The notes beneath the pieces were generated by a model. It worked only from the letters and a program-made list of their open reading frames with translations. It made no database searches and was not told where the DNA came from. A program made the translations under genes and the position numbers. This document shows positions 63,813-64,000 of a DNA stretch of 64,000 nt, piece after piece. The stretch spans positions 1 through 64,000 of the forward strand of contig JAUHYW010000037.1 in the NCBI GenBank assembly GCA_030426085.1, written 5' to 3'. The stretch is from a bacterium. GTDB lineage: Bacteria; Myxococcota_A; Bradymonadia; UBA7976; UBA1532. Position 1 is the first letter of the stretch. Every line of letters begins with the position of its first letter.

Positions 63813-64000
63813 TCAGCGGCTGGTCCAGATGACCCGATCCCAGTCGCGGGCGCCGTTGAGCCCGGTGCGGGCGCCGCAGCGGTAGCCGCCGTTGAAGCTG
63901 GTGTTGCCGGTGTGCCAGCACAGCCGGTACTCGGGCGAGTTGTTGGCGGTGTCGCACGAGTTGCGCTGCACGCCGGTGCCGGGCAGCACGAAGCCGATCG
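63813..64000 (-). CDS. C-terminal part of a surface/fibre protein (truncated by window edge)
   Basis: Only the last 62 codons are present, reading from the right edge to TGA at 63815-63813. The visible end IGFVLPGTGVQRNSC ... YRLCWHTGNTSFNGGYRCGARTGLN ... DWDRVIW contains paired Cys, Trp and Gly residues in the style of C-terminal tip domains of myxobacterial collagen-like or lectin-like surface proteins. The identity cannot be fixed from this fragment. The start lies beyond the window. Confidence 0.55.
   Translation of the reverse strand, partial: IGFVLPGTGVQRNSCDTANNSPEYRLCWHTGNTSFNGGYRCGARTGLNGARDWDRVIWTSR

Noticed and set aside
63739-63885. A 48-codon plus-strand frame with a GGAG site
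   Set aside because: It overlaps antisense the truncated surface gene at the right edge and becomes Arg/Pro-rich there; possible but unsupported.

Overview
The window is very GC-rich, densely packed DNA that looks like a Myxococcota (deltaproteobacterial, myxobacteria-like) chromosome. Three canonical Hanks-type Ser/Thr kinases plus one atypical kinase, AgmX/PglI-like C-terminal domains, Cys-rich-repeat lipoproteins, MopE-type metal-binding repeats and collagen-like fibre proteins are typical of that group. No rRNA, tRNA, CRISPR array, insertion sequence or phage was seen. About 57 coding regions are supported, many joined by 4-base ATGA/GTGA start-stop overlaps that imply translational coupling.

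Layout: 1-1631 holds the end of a Gly-rich protein coupled to a CPBP membrane protease, then two small exported proteins. 1732-5397 is a coupled run of a membrane Ser/Thr kinase, two small lipoproteins with heme-c-like motifs, and an outer-membrane beta-barrel carrying its own CXXCH. 5476-8272 is clpS-clpA. 9628-13587 is a TrmB-like regulator coupled to a GNAT, an epimerase-like protein and a hydrolase, followed by a ferredoxin. 14649-19234 (minus) is a NfeD protease / FloA flotillin operon with two unrecognised genes. 20207-29577 (minus) is a long housekeeping run: DUF177, rpmF, plsX, acpP, fabF, nrdR, ribD, ribE, ribBA-like, ribH, nusB, a small unknown and a degenerate signal peptidase. It is preceded by a near-consensus promoter.

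29695-40990 is a cell-surface region: a HEAT-repeat lipoprotein and a 1096-residue collagen-like fibre on the minus strand, and a Cys-rich lipoprotein, a TPR protein and a beta-propeller lipoprotein on the plus strand. 41163-46839 is a MoxR / DUF58 / transglutaminase operon led by an unusual protein with an IF2-N-like domain, a coiled coil, a four-Cys cluster and a DUF2325-like domain. 46990-51170 holds a tail-anchored kinase and a MopE-repeat protein whose composition is less GC-biased than its neighbours.

51176-61986 is a divergent signalling locus. On the minus strand are an exported sensor-like membrane protein, an atypical kinase and a roughly 1390-residue helical zinc-ribbon protein. 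On the plus strand are a zinc-ribbon Ser/Thr kinase and a secreted helical protein. The right edge has a flavin reductase-like protein, a YihY/BrkB membrane protein and the C-terminus of another surface protein.

The most promising unexplained systems are the porin/monoheme cluster (3501-5397), the divergent atypical-kinase locus (51176-61986), the four-domain protein beside MoxR (41163), and enzymes whose catalytic residues are replaced (signal peptidase-like 20207-21028; GTP cyclohydrolase half of 22439-23638). All assignments come from reading motifs by eye; no database search was possible.
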